Of a stretch of DNA of 64,000 nt, positions 8,895-17,511 are shown one piece after another. Position 1 is the first letter of the stretch, and each line of letters begins with the position of its first letter. The DNA is from JAWLDA01 sp041686855. Its GTDB lineage: Bacteria > Bacillota > Limnochordia > DTU080 > RSA5. The position numbers and the translations under genes were made by a program. The stretch lies in NCBI GenBank assembly GCA_041686855.1, contig JAWLDA010000002.1, forward strand, positions 124,001 to 188,000. The letters run 5' to 3'. The notes below the pieces were generated by a model. The model was not told where the DNA came from and searched no databases. It saw only the letters and a list, made by a program, of their open reading frames with translations.

Positions 8895-10358
8895 TTACCC
8901 TAAGCTTGCGTAGGCCCGACGTTGATTCTCGCCGACCACATGAATTTGCAGCAAGTTGGTCGAACCGGGCGTGCCCGTTCGTACGCCCGCAGCGATGGCG
9001 ACTCGATCGCCATCCTGCACCAATCCGCTCTTTTTGGCCGCCTCGACCGAAACGTCGATCATCGCGTCCATCTGCAGCGCACGGGGAACCAACAACGGTA
9101 GTACTCCCCAAACGAGACAGAGTTGGTGCACGACGTGCTGATTGGGCGTGACCGCCACGATCGGCGCTTGTGGCCGATACTTGGAGACCATCCGAGCCGT
9201 GCTGCCCGACTGCGTCGAACAGAGGATGGCCTTGAGGCTGAGGTCGGCCGCCGTCTCGCACGTCGCCCGAGCGATGGCATCGGCAACGCTTCGGCCCGTC
9301 CGATTGCGCCGCCGCTCGAGGAGCGAAGGGTAATCGAGCGCCGCCTCGCTGCTGCGTGCGATCCGATCCATCATCCGGACCGTCTCCACGGGGTACCGCC
9401 CCACCGCCGTCTCCCCCGAAAGCATCACTGCGTCGGTCCCTTGCACGATCGCGTTGGCCACGTCCGTCACCTCGGCCCGGGTAGGACGCGGGTTGCGCGC
9501 CATCGAGTCGAGCATTTGCGTCGCCGTGATCACCGGTTTGCCTGCCAGGTTCCCTTTTTCAATCAGCGCCCGTTGCACCAAAGGGACTTCCTCGGGCGGT
9601 AACTCAACGCCCATATCCCCGCGAGCTACCATGATGCCGTCGGCCCGCTCCAAAATGGCGTCGGCGTTGCGCACGCCTTCGCGACTCTCGATCTTGGCAA
9701 TCACTTGCTGGTTGCCGCCCACAGCCAGGATGCAATCTTTGACCGCATCGACGTGTTCGGGGCGACGAACAAAAGAGGCCGCCACAAAGTCGACCCCCGC
9801 TTCCACCCCAAACTGGATATGGGCGATATCGTTCTCGTCGATCGCCGGAAGGTCGACGGCGACGTCCGGCAACGAGACGCCGTTGCGGGAGCGCAACTCT
9901 CCGCCGGTGACGACCTTCGCCGTGAGATGCGTCTCGTGGGTTTCGACCACCCGCAGCTCGACGAGGCCATCGTCCAAAAAGATCGTCTGTCCCTCGCCGA
10001 CCTGAGTGAGCAAGGGGGCGTAGGGAATGTTGAGCGTCACATGGCTAGACGCATCCACTGTCGCTTCGGCGCCGCCGGGGCGAATGCTGATGGTGTCGCC
10101 ATCGGTGATGCGCAATCGTCCGCCAGGCAGGTCACCCAGGCGGATTTTTGGACCTTGGATGTCTAGGAGAATAGCAATAGGACGGCCGACGCGCTTCTCG
10201 ACCTCACGCAAGCGGTTAATGCGGTTTTGGTGCTCTTCGAGGGTTCCATGAGAAAAATTGAGACGAGCGACGTCCATGCCCGCGCGGACCAAGCGCTCAA
10301 GCATTTCAACGCTTTCCGTAGCCGGCCCAATCGTACACACAATCTTGGTCCGTCTCAA
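8895..10358 (-). CDS. pyk: Pyruvate kinase
   Basis: 487 residues. It transfers phosphate from phosphoenolpyruvate to ADP in the last step of glycolysis. The N-terminal TKIVCTIGPAT, the LNFSHG substrate motif, IAKIESREGVRN (catalytic lysine) and MVARGDMGVELP are all intact. The chain ends just after the C-terminal allosteric domain, so it lacks the extra PEP-utiliser-like domain found in the roughly 585-residue Bacillus enzymes. It lies 35 bases downstream of pfkA in the order pfkA-pyk, as in Bacillus, and is followed by ald. Confidence 0.96.
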   Translation of the reverse strand: MRRTKIVCTIGPATESVEMLERLVRAGMDVARLNFSHGTLEEHQNRINRLREVEKRVGRPIAILLDIQGPKIRLGDLPGGRLRITDGDTISIRPGGAEATVDASSHVTLNIPYAPLLTQVGEGQTIFLDDGLVELRVVETHETHLTAKVVTGGELRSRNGVSLPDVAVDLPAIDENDIAHIQFGVEAGVDFVAASFVRRPEHVDAVKDCILAVGGNQQVIAKIESREGVRNADAILERADGIMVARGDMGVELPPEEVPLVQRALIEKGNLAGKPVITATQMLDSMARNPRPTRAEVTDVANAIVQGTDAVMLSGETAVGRYPVETVRMMDRIARSSEAALDYPSLLERRRNRTGRSVADAIARATCETAADLSLKAILCSTQSGSTARMVSKYRPQAPIVAVTPNQHVVHQLCLVWGVLPLLVPRALQMDAMIDVSVEAAKKSGLVQDGDRVAIAAGVRTGTPGSTNLLQIHVVGENQRRAYASLG

Positions 10359-10393
10359 GGGAGCGCACTTCCTCTTTAAAAATGTAGTCTAAC

Positions 10394-11395
10394 TCAAAGC
10401 GACGAGAGTATCTGCGCTAACTCGTAATACTTCTGATCCACCTGTTTGTTCTCTCGGACTGCTTCGTCGATATCAAACGCCTTAATTTGATTATGTACAA
10501 TCCCGACCATTTTGGAACCGACGCCGCCCAGCGCGAGCTCTACCGCATGGTAAGCCAGGCGACTGGCAAGGATGCGATCTGAAGCCGTGGGTGTGCCGCC
10601 GCGCTGTAGGTGTCCAAGGACCGTGACGCGCACCTCGAAACCCGTGCGCTCTCGTATCACCCGTGCGACACGGAATCCAGCGCTCTCGTCTTGCTGGGTG
10701 TGAGGATCTCCGTCAAGCCCCTCTGCGACCATCACAATGCTGTGAGCCTTACCCAGGGCATGTCCCTGCACGATCCGATCGCACACTTCATCGAGGTCGT
10801 GAGGCACTTCGGGTATGAGGATCGACTCCGCCCCTCCCGCCAACCCACTCCACAGCGCAATAAAGCCGGAGCGGCGGCCCATCACTTCGATGACATAGGT
10901 GCGTTCGTGGCTCGTCGCCGTATCCCGGATCTTATTCATGGCGTCGACGACCGTGTTGACGGCGGTATCAAAGCCGATCGAGACGTCGGTGCAGGCGATA
11001 TCGTTGTCAATGGTGGCCGGGACGCCGACTGCCGGAAAACCGAGGCGCGTCAACTCCGCCGCACCGCGAAACGAGCCGTCACCGCCGATCACGACGAGCG
11101 AGTCGATCCCCTCCCGCCTTAGGTTGGCAACGGCCTGATTCCGCCCCTCACTGGTCATGAACAAATGGGATCGAGCGCTCTTGAGAATGGTCCCGCCGCG
11201 CTGCACGATATCCGCGACCGAACGAGAGGTCATCTCCTGAAACTCCTGATGAATCAATCCGTGATACCCTCGTTGAATGCCTACGACTGAGCCACCGCGC
11301 GCGAGTACGGCCCGCACGACTGTCCGGATCGCGGCGTTCATACCGGGCGCGTCACCACCACTCGTCAACACACCGACTCGAGGTCTCTTTGTCAC
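10394..11395 (-). CDS. pfkA: ATP-dependent 6-phosphofructokinase
   Basis: 333 residues, slightly longer than the 319-residue Bacillus enzyme. It phosphorylates fructose 6-phosphate. TSGGDAPGMN near residue 11 and GGDGS at about 104-108 are present; glycine rather than aspartate in GGDGS indicates ATP rather than pyrophosphate as donor. TIDNDI and the MGRRSGFIAL substrate loop are intact. It lies between accA and pyk on the minus strand, the conserved Bacillota order, most likely one transcript. Confidence 0.95.
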   Translation of the reverse strand: MTKRPRVGVLTSGGDAPGMNAAIRTVVRAVLARGGSVVGIQRGYHGLIHQEFQEMTSRSVADIVQRGGTILKSARSHLFMTSEGRNQAVANLRREGIDSLVVIGGDGSFRGAAELTRLGFPAVGVPATIDNDIACTDVSIGFDTAVNTVVDAMNKIRDTATSHERTYVIEVMGRRSGFIALWSGLAGGAESILIPEVPHDLDEVCDRIVQGHALGKAHSIVMVAEGLDGDPHTQQDESAGFRVARVIRERTGFEVRVTVLGHLQRGGTPTASDRILASRLAYHAVELALGGVGSKMVGIVHNQIKAFDIDEAVRENKQVDQKYYELAQILSSL

Positions 11396-11436
11396 CTTGC
11401 TTGTCCACCCTTCACGACCGAATCGCTCCCATACGC

Positions 11437-12390
11437 CTACGAGACGACGCCGAGTTGACGGAACCTTTGTAGGCGATCTTCGACGAGTTGGTCAGGGGAG
11501 AGGCCTTCCAACTCCAGCAGATGACGCCCGACCGCTTCCTTGATGCGCGCGGCCGTTGTCTCCCGATCACGGTGCGCTCCGCCCAGCGGCTCCTCAATCA
11601 CTTCGTCCACCACGTTCAACCGCATAAGGTCGGAGGCCGTCAGACAGAGGGATTCTGACGCTTCGGGGGCCCGCTTGGCATCCCGCCAGAGAATTTGCGC
11701 GCACATCTCCGGGGATATCACCGAGTACCAGGCGTGTTCGAGCATGAGGACGCGGTTGCCGACCCCAATGGCCAGAGCGCCACCGCTGCCGCCTTCGCCG
11801 GTTACCACACATACGATGGGAACGCGAAAAAAGGACATGCGCCGAATCGCCTCGGCGATCACAACACCCTGACCTCTCTCTTCGGCTTCGATGCCGGGAT
11901 ACGCTCCGACAACATCGATCAGGGAGACGACTGGCCGTCCAAACTTTTCGGCCTGCTCCATGAGGCGAATCGCTTTGCGGTACCCTTCCGGATGGGGCAA
12001 ACCAAAATTGCGCCGAATGTTCTCCTTGGTGTCGCGCCCCTTTTGCGGACCAATTACGGTGACCGGGCGACCCTCAAAGAGCGCGATACCGCCGACGATC
12101 GCCTCGTCATCCCGGTACGTGCGGTCGCCGTGCATCTCGAAGAAATCGTCGAAGATCAACTCGATGTAGTCGAGCGTTGTCGGTCGCTTGGGGTGACGCG
12201 CCATCTGTACTCGCTGCCAGGGAGTGATCGCATCGTATATCTCACGGCGCAATTTATCCGCTTTGAGCTCGAGAGTCTTGATCTCGTCAGAGAAGTCGAT
12301 GCCCTCTTCGTCCGTGAAGCGTCGCAACTCAGCGATCCGCTTCTCCAACTCAATGAGAGGGGTCTCCCATTCAAAGACTCCATTCACCAT
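11437..12390 (-). CDS. accA: Acetyl-CoA carboxylase carboxyltransferase subunit alpha
   Basis: 317 residues. It forms the carboxyltransferase half of acetyl-CoA carboxylase together with AccD and starts fatty acid synthesis. Recognisable blocks are the N-terminal ELEKRIAELR coiled region, HPKRPTTLDYIELIFDDF, GQGVVIAEAIRRM and the oxyanion-forming GEGGSGGALAIGVGNRVLMLEH. In most Bacillota accD lies directly upstream; here that place is taken by mtrB and no accD occurs in the window. The start is followed 15 bases after mtrB, so the genes are probably co-transcribed. Confidence 0.95.
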   Translation of the reverse strand: MVNGVFEWETPLIELEKRIAELRRFTDEEGIDFSDEIKTLELKADKLRREIYDAITPWQRVQMARHPKRPTTLDYIELIFDDFFEMHGDRTYRDDEAIVGGIALFEGRPVTVIGPQKGRDTKENIRRNFGLPHPEGYRKAIRLMEQAEKFGRPVVSLIDVVGAYPGIEAEERGQGVVIAEAIRRMSFFRVPIVCVVTGEGGSGGALAIGVGNRVLMLEHAWYSVISPEMCAQILWRDAKRAPEASESLCLTASDLMRLNVVDEVIEEPLGGAHRDRETTAARIKEAVGRHLLELEGLSPDQLVEDRLQRFRQLGVVS

Positions 12391-12405
12391 ACGGGTGCCT
12401 CCTCG

Positions 12406-12633
12406 CTAATTGCCCGACTCGACCGGTCCGTGCTGGGTCCAAATCTGTGCCCGGCCGCGCACCTTGATGGCGGATGTGTGCTCGGTGAACTGAGCAATCA
12501 TCACTTCGCCACGATCTAATTTTTCACTGTGATGAAAACGGGTATCCTTGCCGCGGGTGAGGCCGATGATGGTGACTCCATCTTGGAGCGCCTTGACCAC
12601 GATGTATTCACCGGTGACGATTCCTTCGTCCAA
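12406..12633 (-). CDS. mtrB: Tryptophan RNA-binding attenuation protein TRAP
   Basis: 75 residues, matching the family's size. TRAP forms an 11-subunit ring that binds tryptophan and then wraps G/UAG repeats in trp leader RNA to cause termination or block translation. The block TRxDTRFHHSEKLDRGEV followed by IAQFTEHTSAIKVRG is nearly identical to Bacillus MtrB; the RNA-binding Lys-Lys-Arg set falls at Lys38, Lys57 and Arg59. Translation starts at a TTG with a GGAGGTG site seven bases upstream. Here it lies between pgpA and accA rather than beside folE (mtrA) as in B. subtilis. No trp genes or obvious TRAP target repeats occur in the window. Confidence 0.93.
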   Translation of the reverse strand: MDEGIVTGEYIVVKALQDGVTIIGLTRGKDTRFHHSEKLDRGEVMIAQFTEHTSAIKVRGRAQIWTQHGPVESGN

Positions 12634-12704
12634 ATGACCGCACCTCCGTGACGACTATGGGTCCGCGAAGATTACGATGTTTTTCCATCGCGGACCCTAC
12701 GCGA

Positions 12705-13223
12705 TTATAGACCAGCCGATTTCGAGGCGTCAACCGAGGCCTCTTCGGGCGTCTCACGGGCAAACTGGTGCGCGAGACGCGCGGCGGCAGCAGCAGCCAC
12801 ACCCGCGACCAAGTCATCGAGGAACGTGTGCACCTGACCACCGTTGTGTTGGTTGATACGCCCAATTACACCGATCTTCCGTTTGTCAAGGTACCCGAAG
12901 CTGGTCAATCCTACGCTCCCGTAGATGTTGGTGATCGCAAGCGCCAAAATCTCGTCCACTCCATAAAGCGGCTCGTCACGCCGAATGATCTCGTCGAGTG
13001 GCGACGGCAACTCTCCCCGTTCGGCCATCATGTCGACAGCGATGCCGGTGAGGATGGCGTGTTGGGCTTCGCGCTTGGCCAACACGGCTTCGACGCTGGT
13101 CGCGCACTGCTCCATTGTCAACTCAGGCAGATACTTCTCTTGCAGTTCAAAGACAATTTCGGCTATATCGTCGATCTGCACGCCGCGCTCGGCGAGGAGT
13201 CTCATCACGCGTTCCTTCATCAT
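12705..13223 (-). CDS. pgpA: Phosphatidylglycerophosphatase A-like protein
   Basis: About 172 residues of the PgpA/YutG family, which dephosphorylates phosphatidylglycerophosphate or related lipids. The C-terminal half has the family pattern: NIYGSVGLTSFGYLDKRKIG, then a histidine/aspartate stretch HNGGQVHTFLDDLVAG. The N-terminal half (VQIDDIAEIVFELQEKYLPEL) is the YutG-like helical part. I start it at the ATGATG at 13223, which overlaps the dnaE stop, rather than at an in-frame GTG at 13313 inside dnaE. The overlap means translational coupling with dnaE. Confidence 0.8.
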   Translation of the reverse strand: MMKERVMRLLAERGVQIDDIAEIVFELQEKYLPELTMEQCATSVEAVLAKREAQHAILTGIAVDMMAERGELPSPLDEIIRRDEPLYGVDEILALAITNIYGSVGLTSFGYLDKRKIGVIGRINQHNGGQVHTFLDDLVAGVAAAAAARLAHQFARETPEEASVDASKSAGL

Positions 13224-16200
13224 TCGAACGCTCCCTCGTAACCATAATCCCGCTGCACCCAAAACCTTGGCGGCAAGACCAAGCGGGCCTTTACCCGATC
13301 GGTGCTGACACACAAAATAACAGGGCGGCCTCCTGGATGTCGCCGCAGGCTTCCATGCAACGCTTTTAACCGAGAAGCGCTCGCAACGTGAATCTCAAGA
13401 GGTTCACCTTCCAACATACGCACCTCGTCCGCCAAAAGTTTCGCGTTTCCCTCGTCCTCTTCGGCCCTGCCTTTGGCAACCAGCACGCTTCCAGGCCGGA
13501 GGCCATGAAGTGCGCTATACACTTGAGGAAACAGGACGACCTCGCAGATGCGCCCTTCGATGTCTTGCAACGTCACAAAGGCCATGGATCGTCCCGTTCG
13601 CGTGCGGGTCTCTTGAATCTGGACGACGACGCCTCCAGCTAGCGCCGGGCCCTGGTGCGAGTTCACGATATGCTCGGGCAAGCGGTACGAGAGCAACACT
13701 TCACGGTAGGGCGCTAATGGATCTGTCGAGACATAGGCGCCGAGGAGTTCAATCTCGTCCATAAGCATCTCGTCCGTTTGCAATTCCGAGCGCTCATCAA
13801 CGACCCGAGTAGCCTGAGTCTGGCCACCTTCAAAGAGCGCAATCTGATCCTGGTGTGCCCCCAGGCGACCGCGGCTTTGTAGCGCCTGATCGAAGCGGTC
13901 GAGCCCCTCTTTGCGGGAGATGCCGGTCGAAGCAAACGCGCCGACACGAATCAGGCTCTCCAGCGCTTTTCGATGTAATAACGAACTTGGCACGCGGCTG
14001 CAAAACTCCTCTAGGGTTTGAAAGGCAGAGTTGGCACGAGCGTGCAGCACCTGCTCGGCGAGGGTCCGCCCGACGTGCTTCACCGCAGCTAATCCAAAGC
14101 GGATCGCGCCGTCCTGCACGGTGAAGTCGACGGCGCTCTCATTCACGTCCGGCCCTGCCACGGGGATGCCGATGCGACGACACTCCTGTAAATATCGACC
14201 GGCCCTGCCGGTCACACTCATCACACTACTGAGGAGAGCAGCCATAAATTCGTGTGGGAAGTGGGTCTTGAGGTAAGCGGTTTGATACGCGACCAACGCG
14301 TACGCCGCCGAGTGACTCTTGGGAAAGCCGTACTCCGCGAAGCGGGCGATGTCGGTGAAGACCGCTCGAGCGGTACGTTCGTCGAGGCCCCGCTCCACGG
14401 CAGCCCTCACAAAGCGCCCCTCTTCGACGTCCATCATCTCCGGAATCTTCTTCCCCATTGCACGCCGCAAGAGATCCGCTTGGCCCGGCGTATAACCCGC
14501 CAGGTCGGTTGCGATGCGCATCACCTGCTCCTGGTAGAGCATGATCCCGCTCGTTTCGGCGAGGACGGCCTCCATGGCCGGGTGTGGGTACTCAGGCGTA
14601 GCCTCACCCCTACGGTAGCGCAAGTAATCTCCAAGACGGGCCATGGGACCCGGCCGCCCCAACGCCAAGATGGCGATGAGATCTTCGAAACTCTGCGGAA
14701 CAACGTCGCGCAGGAGCGACCGAAACATGCCCGTCTCGAGTTGAAAGACGCCTTCTGTCTCGCCGGTCGCAAGCGTCCGGTACACCTCGGGATCGTCCAG
14801 CGGGATGCGGCGGATCTCTAGGGGGGTTCCCTGACGCTCCGTAATGAGTGCGACCGCCTTGTCGATAACGGTCAGAGTACGCAGCCCCAGGAGATCCAGC
14901 TTGAGGAAGCCCAAGGCCTCCAGGTCTTCTCCGACGTACTGGGTGATCGTCGTGCCATCCGACGTCGTACACAGCGGAATCAACTCGACCAACGGCGCGG
15001 GCGACACGACGATGCCGGCGGCATGGACGGAGAGGTGACGCGGGCTCCCCTCCACCTTACGGCTCGTGTCGACAAGTTTAGTAAAGGATTCCGTTTCCCG
15101 GTATGCCGCCCTCAGCTCCGGCGCCTCGTCGAGCGCTTGATCCAACGTGACGCCCCCGCCGGCGGGAATCAGTTTGGCGATGCGGTCCACCTCGGAGTAG
15201 GGAAGACCCAAGACTCGCCCTACGTCCCGCACGGCCGCCCGTGCAGCTAAAGTGCCGAAGGTGCCAATTTGCGCGACGCGCTCGGCCCCGTATCGCTCGG
15301 CAACGTACTCGATCACCTCATGACGTCGCTCAAAGCAGAAGTCCATGTCGATATCGGGCATCGTCACGCGCTCGGGATTGAGGAAGCGTTCAAAGACGAG
15401 TCCATAGGCGAGGGGATCGACGTCGGTAATCTCGAGCGCATAGGCGACCACACTCGAGGCAGAGGAGCCCCGGCCCGGACCGACCGCGATCCCTTTCCCG
15501 CGCGCATGGCGAATCAAGTCCCAAACGATGAGAAAGTAATCCGTGAAACCAGTCTCCTCGATGACCGCGAGTTCGTGGCGAGCGCGCGCCTCGGCCGTCG
15601 CATACCCACTTGGGTACCGCCGCGCCAATCCCTCAAAGACGAGACGGCGCAGCAACTCCGGGCCGCTGCCTGCCTCGTTCACCGACGAGTACGAAGGGAG
15701 CTTGGCCTCTCCTTCCTCGATGCGAAACGAGCAGCGCTCTGCGATCGCCAACGTGTTCTGCAAAGCACGCGGGGCGCCTGAGAACGCGTGACGCATCTCT
15801 TGGGGAGACTTGAGGTAAAGCTGGTCGGACTCAAACGTGAGCCGATCCGGATCGTCCAACCGCTTCCCCGTCTGAATACAGGTCAGAATCTCTTGGGCGC
15901 TCGCGTCCTCGGGCTGGAGGTAGTGCGCGTCGTTGGTGGCGACCACCTCGAGGCCCAGCTCGTTGTGGAGTCGGAGGAGTCCCTGGTTTACCAGGCGCTG
16001 CTCGTCCAGACCGTGATCCATTAGCTCCAAAAAGTAAGCCTCTCGGCCAAACACGTCGCGAAACCACTCGGCGACGCTGCGCGCTTGTTCGTAGTGGCCC
16101 GCTGCCAATAGAGTGGGCACCTCACCGGCTAAACAGCCAGAGAGGACGATGAGGCCGGCCTTGTGCTCGGCCAACTGTTCCTTGGTGACACGCGGACGGT

Positions 16201-16549
16201 AGTAAAAGCCTTCGAGGTACCCTAAGGAGGAGAGGCGGATGAGATTCCGGTATCCGTCGGCATTGGCGGCCAACACCGTCAAGTGGTAGGCGGTGCCGCG
16301 GCTTCCGTTCCGCTCCGGCGACTGGCCGTCGGGGGCGACGTAAAGTTCACAACCGATGATCGGCTTTACGCCGTTGGCCTCTGCCGCCCGCGCAAATTGG
16401 ACTGCCCCGTGCAAGGCGCCGTGATCGGTGAGCGCGACGGCCTGCATGCCTAGCGAGGCGGCCCGTTCGGGGATGGATCGCACCCGAGCGCAGCCGTCGA
16501 GAAGGCTGTACTCCGAGTGGACGTGCAGGTGAACGAATTCAGCCGCCAA
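13220..16549 (-). CDS. dnaE: DNA polymerase III subunit alpha
   Basis: 1109 residues. It is the DnaE-type replicative polymerase; Bacillota usually also carry PolC, which is not in this window. In order: an N-terminal PHP domain (FVHLHVHSEYSLLDG; LTDHG), the palm with catalytic aspartates (MPDIDMDF near residue 400), the fingers and beta-binding regions, a helix-hairpin-helix region, and a C-terminal OB fold (about 980-1060, GGVVVQIQETRTRTGRSM). Translation starts at TTG with GGAGG eight bases upstream. It is divergent from ytrH, as in B. subtilis, and begins the block leading to pgpA and mtrB. Confidence 0.95.
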   Translation of the reverse strand: MAAEFVHLHVHSEYSLLDGCARVRSIPERAASLGMQAVALTDHGALHGAVQFARAAEANGVKPIIGCELYVAPDGQSPERNGSRGTAYHLTVLAANADGYRNLIRLSSLGYLEGFYYRPRVTKEQLAEHKAGLIVLSGCLAGEVPTLLAAGHYEQARSVAEWFRDVFGREAYFLELMDHGLDEQRLVNQGLLRLHNELGLEVVATNDAHYLQPEDASAQEILTCIQTGKRLDDPDRLTFESDQLYLKSPQEMRHAFSGAPRALQNTLAIAERCSFRIEEGEAKLPSYSSVNEAGSGPELLRRLVFEGLARRYPSGYATAEARARHELAVIEETGFTDYFLIVWDLIRHARGKGIAVGPGRGSSASSVVAYALEITDVDPLAYGLVFERFLNPERVTMPDIDMDFCFERRHEVIEYVAERYGAERVAQIGTFGTLAARAAVRDVGRVLGLPYSEVDRIAKLIPAGGGVTLDQALDEAPELRAAYRETESFTKLVDTSRKVEGSPRHLSVHAAGIVVSPAPLVELIPLCTTSDGTTITQYVGEDLEALGFLKLDLLGLRTLTVIDKAVALITERQGTPLEIRRIPLDDPEVYRTLATGETEGVFQLETGMFRSLLRDVVPQSFEDLIAILALGRPGPMARLGDYLRYRRGEATPEYPHPAMEAVLAETSGIMLYQEQVMRIATDLAGYTPGQADLLRRAMGKKIPEMMDVEEGRFVRAAVERGLDERTARAVFTDIARFAEYGFPKSHSAAYALVAYQTAYLKTHFPHEFMAALLSSVMSVTGRAGRYLQECRRIGIPVAGPDVNESAVDFTVQDGAIRFGLAAVKHVGRTLAEQVLHARANSAFQTLEEFCSRVPSSLLHRKALESLIRVGAFASTGISRKEGLDRFDQALQSRGRLGAHQDQIALFEGGQTQATRVVDERSELQTDEMLMDEIELLGAYVSTDPLAPYREVLLSYRLPEHIVNSHQGPALAGGVVVQIQETRTRTGRSMAFVTLQDIEGRICEVVLFPQVYSALHGLRPGSVLVAKGRAEEDEGNAKLLADEVRMLEGEPLEIHVASASRLKALHGSLRRHPGGRPVILCVSTDRVKARLVLPPRFWVQRDYGYEGAFE

Positions 16550-16673
16550 CGTCGCTTCCTCCCGAGTGAACGTACATCAGTCACACTTTCTCGAAAACGC
16601 GGCAGTGATCCTCGTCCCCCGCCTGTCGTTCTCACGGATCCACACGACACGTATACCTGAGGTAGCGTGAGAA

Positions 16674-17045
16674 GTGAGCGACATGGTGCGATACGAAGTG
16701 GACTTTCGAGGTGGATTGGTGCTGATGAATCTGCTGGAGAACGTGGGCCTCCCCTTCTTCACAGCGCTCGGAGTCGTCCTGGGTGGCTGCTTGGTCGGAT
16801 CGCTCTCCGCCCTGTTCACATTCAACTCGCCATTTCATACGATGTTGATCATCGCCAAACCCATCAAACTCTGGGCCATTTTGACCGCCATGGGTGGATC
16901 GCTCTCAGCGATCCAGGCGATCGACACGAGCGTGTGGTCGGGTGAGGTGCGGCTCCTCCTTCACCAGCTTGTGGTCATCTTGAGCAGCTTCTTCGGAGCC
17001 TCGGTCGGATACTGGATCATCTTGACACTCGCAGGGAGCGAGTAG
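16674..17045 (+). CDS. ytrH: YtrH-family sporulation membrane protein
   Basis: About 120-123 residues with three hydrophobic segments (about 20-45, 55-75, 95-118). It matches YtrH-type proteins needed for efficient sporulation, which are made in the mother cell; the match rests on the membrane layout, the LGVVLGGCLVGSLSALF segment and, strongly, on the neighbourhood: ytrI follows after two bases and dnaE is divergent, as in Bacillus. The GTG at 16674 has GAGGT ten bases upstream; an ATG at 16683 is the alternative start. Confidence 0.8.
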   Translation: MSDMVRYEVDFRGGLVLMNLLENVGLPFFTALGVVLGGCLVGSLSALFTFNSPFHTMLIIAKPIKLWAILTAMGGSLSAIQAIDTSVWSGEVRLLLHQLVVILSSFFGASVGYWIILTLAGSE

Positions 17046-17047
17046 CG

Positions 17048-17500
17048 ATGTGGTGGCGCGCCCTAGCCAGCGTGATCCTCGGAGTGTTGGTCGGCATGAG
17101 CCTTGCGACGCTGCGACTGGGAGAGCACGTCGACCGACTCACCTTGGACAATGCGGTGCTCATGGACGAGGTTGAACGTCTCTCTGCCACACTCGCCAGC
17201 CGGGAGCGAACTCTTACAGAGCAGCGCCGGGCACCGGTCCACTCAGTCGAAGTCGAAGTGGTGAACCTCACCCAAGAGCACGTGCGCCTTCACATCGAAC
17301 AGCAGGCACACGAACTCCTCAAGCACCTCGTCGGCGAAGAGATCGACGCGCTCAACGCGTCCCTTGTAGAGAACGCGTTGAGTCGGACCGTTGAGATCGA
17401 CATGGCCGACTACACCATGACGCCGACGCTCATCGTGCTCGGTCGCAAAGTGTATGTCCGCTTGGAGGCCCACCCTGGCAGGCCTCCCGCGGAGAGTTAA
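17048..17500 (+). CDS. ytrI: YtrI-like sporulation membrane protein
   Basis: 150 residues: one N-terminal membrane helix (about 3-21), a short coiled coil (about 27-58, with leucines in heptad spacing) and a C-terminal globular part ending KVYVRLEAHPGRP. This is the YtrI layout, a membrane-anchored sporulation protein of unknown biochemical role. It follows ytrH by two bases and is certainly co-transcribed with it. Sequence conservation in this family is low, so the call leans on architecture and position. Confidence 0.7.
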   Translation: MWWRALASVILGVLVGMSLATLRLGEHVDRLTLDNAVLMDEVERLSATLASRERTLTEQRRAPVHSVEVEVVNLTQEHVRLHIEQQAHELLKHLVGEEIDALNASLVENALSRTVEIDMADYTMTPTLIVLGRKVYVRLEAHPGRPPAES

Positions 17501-17511
17501 TCTGCACGCCG

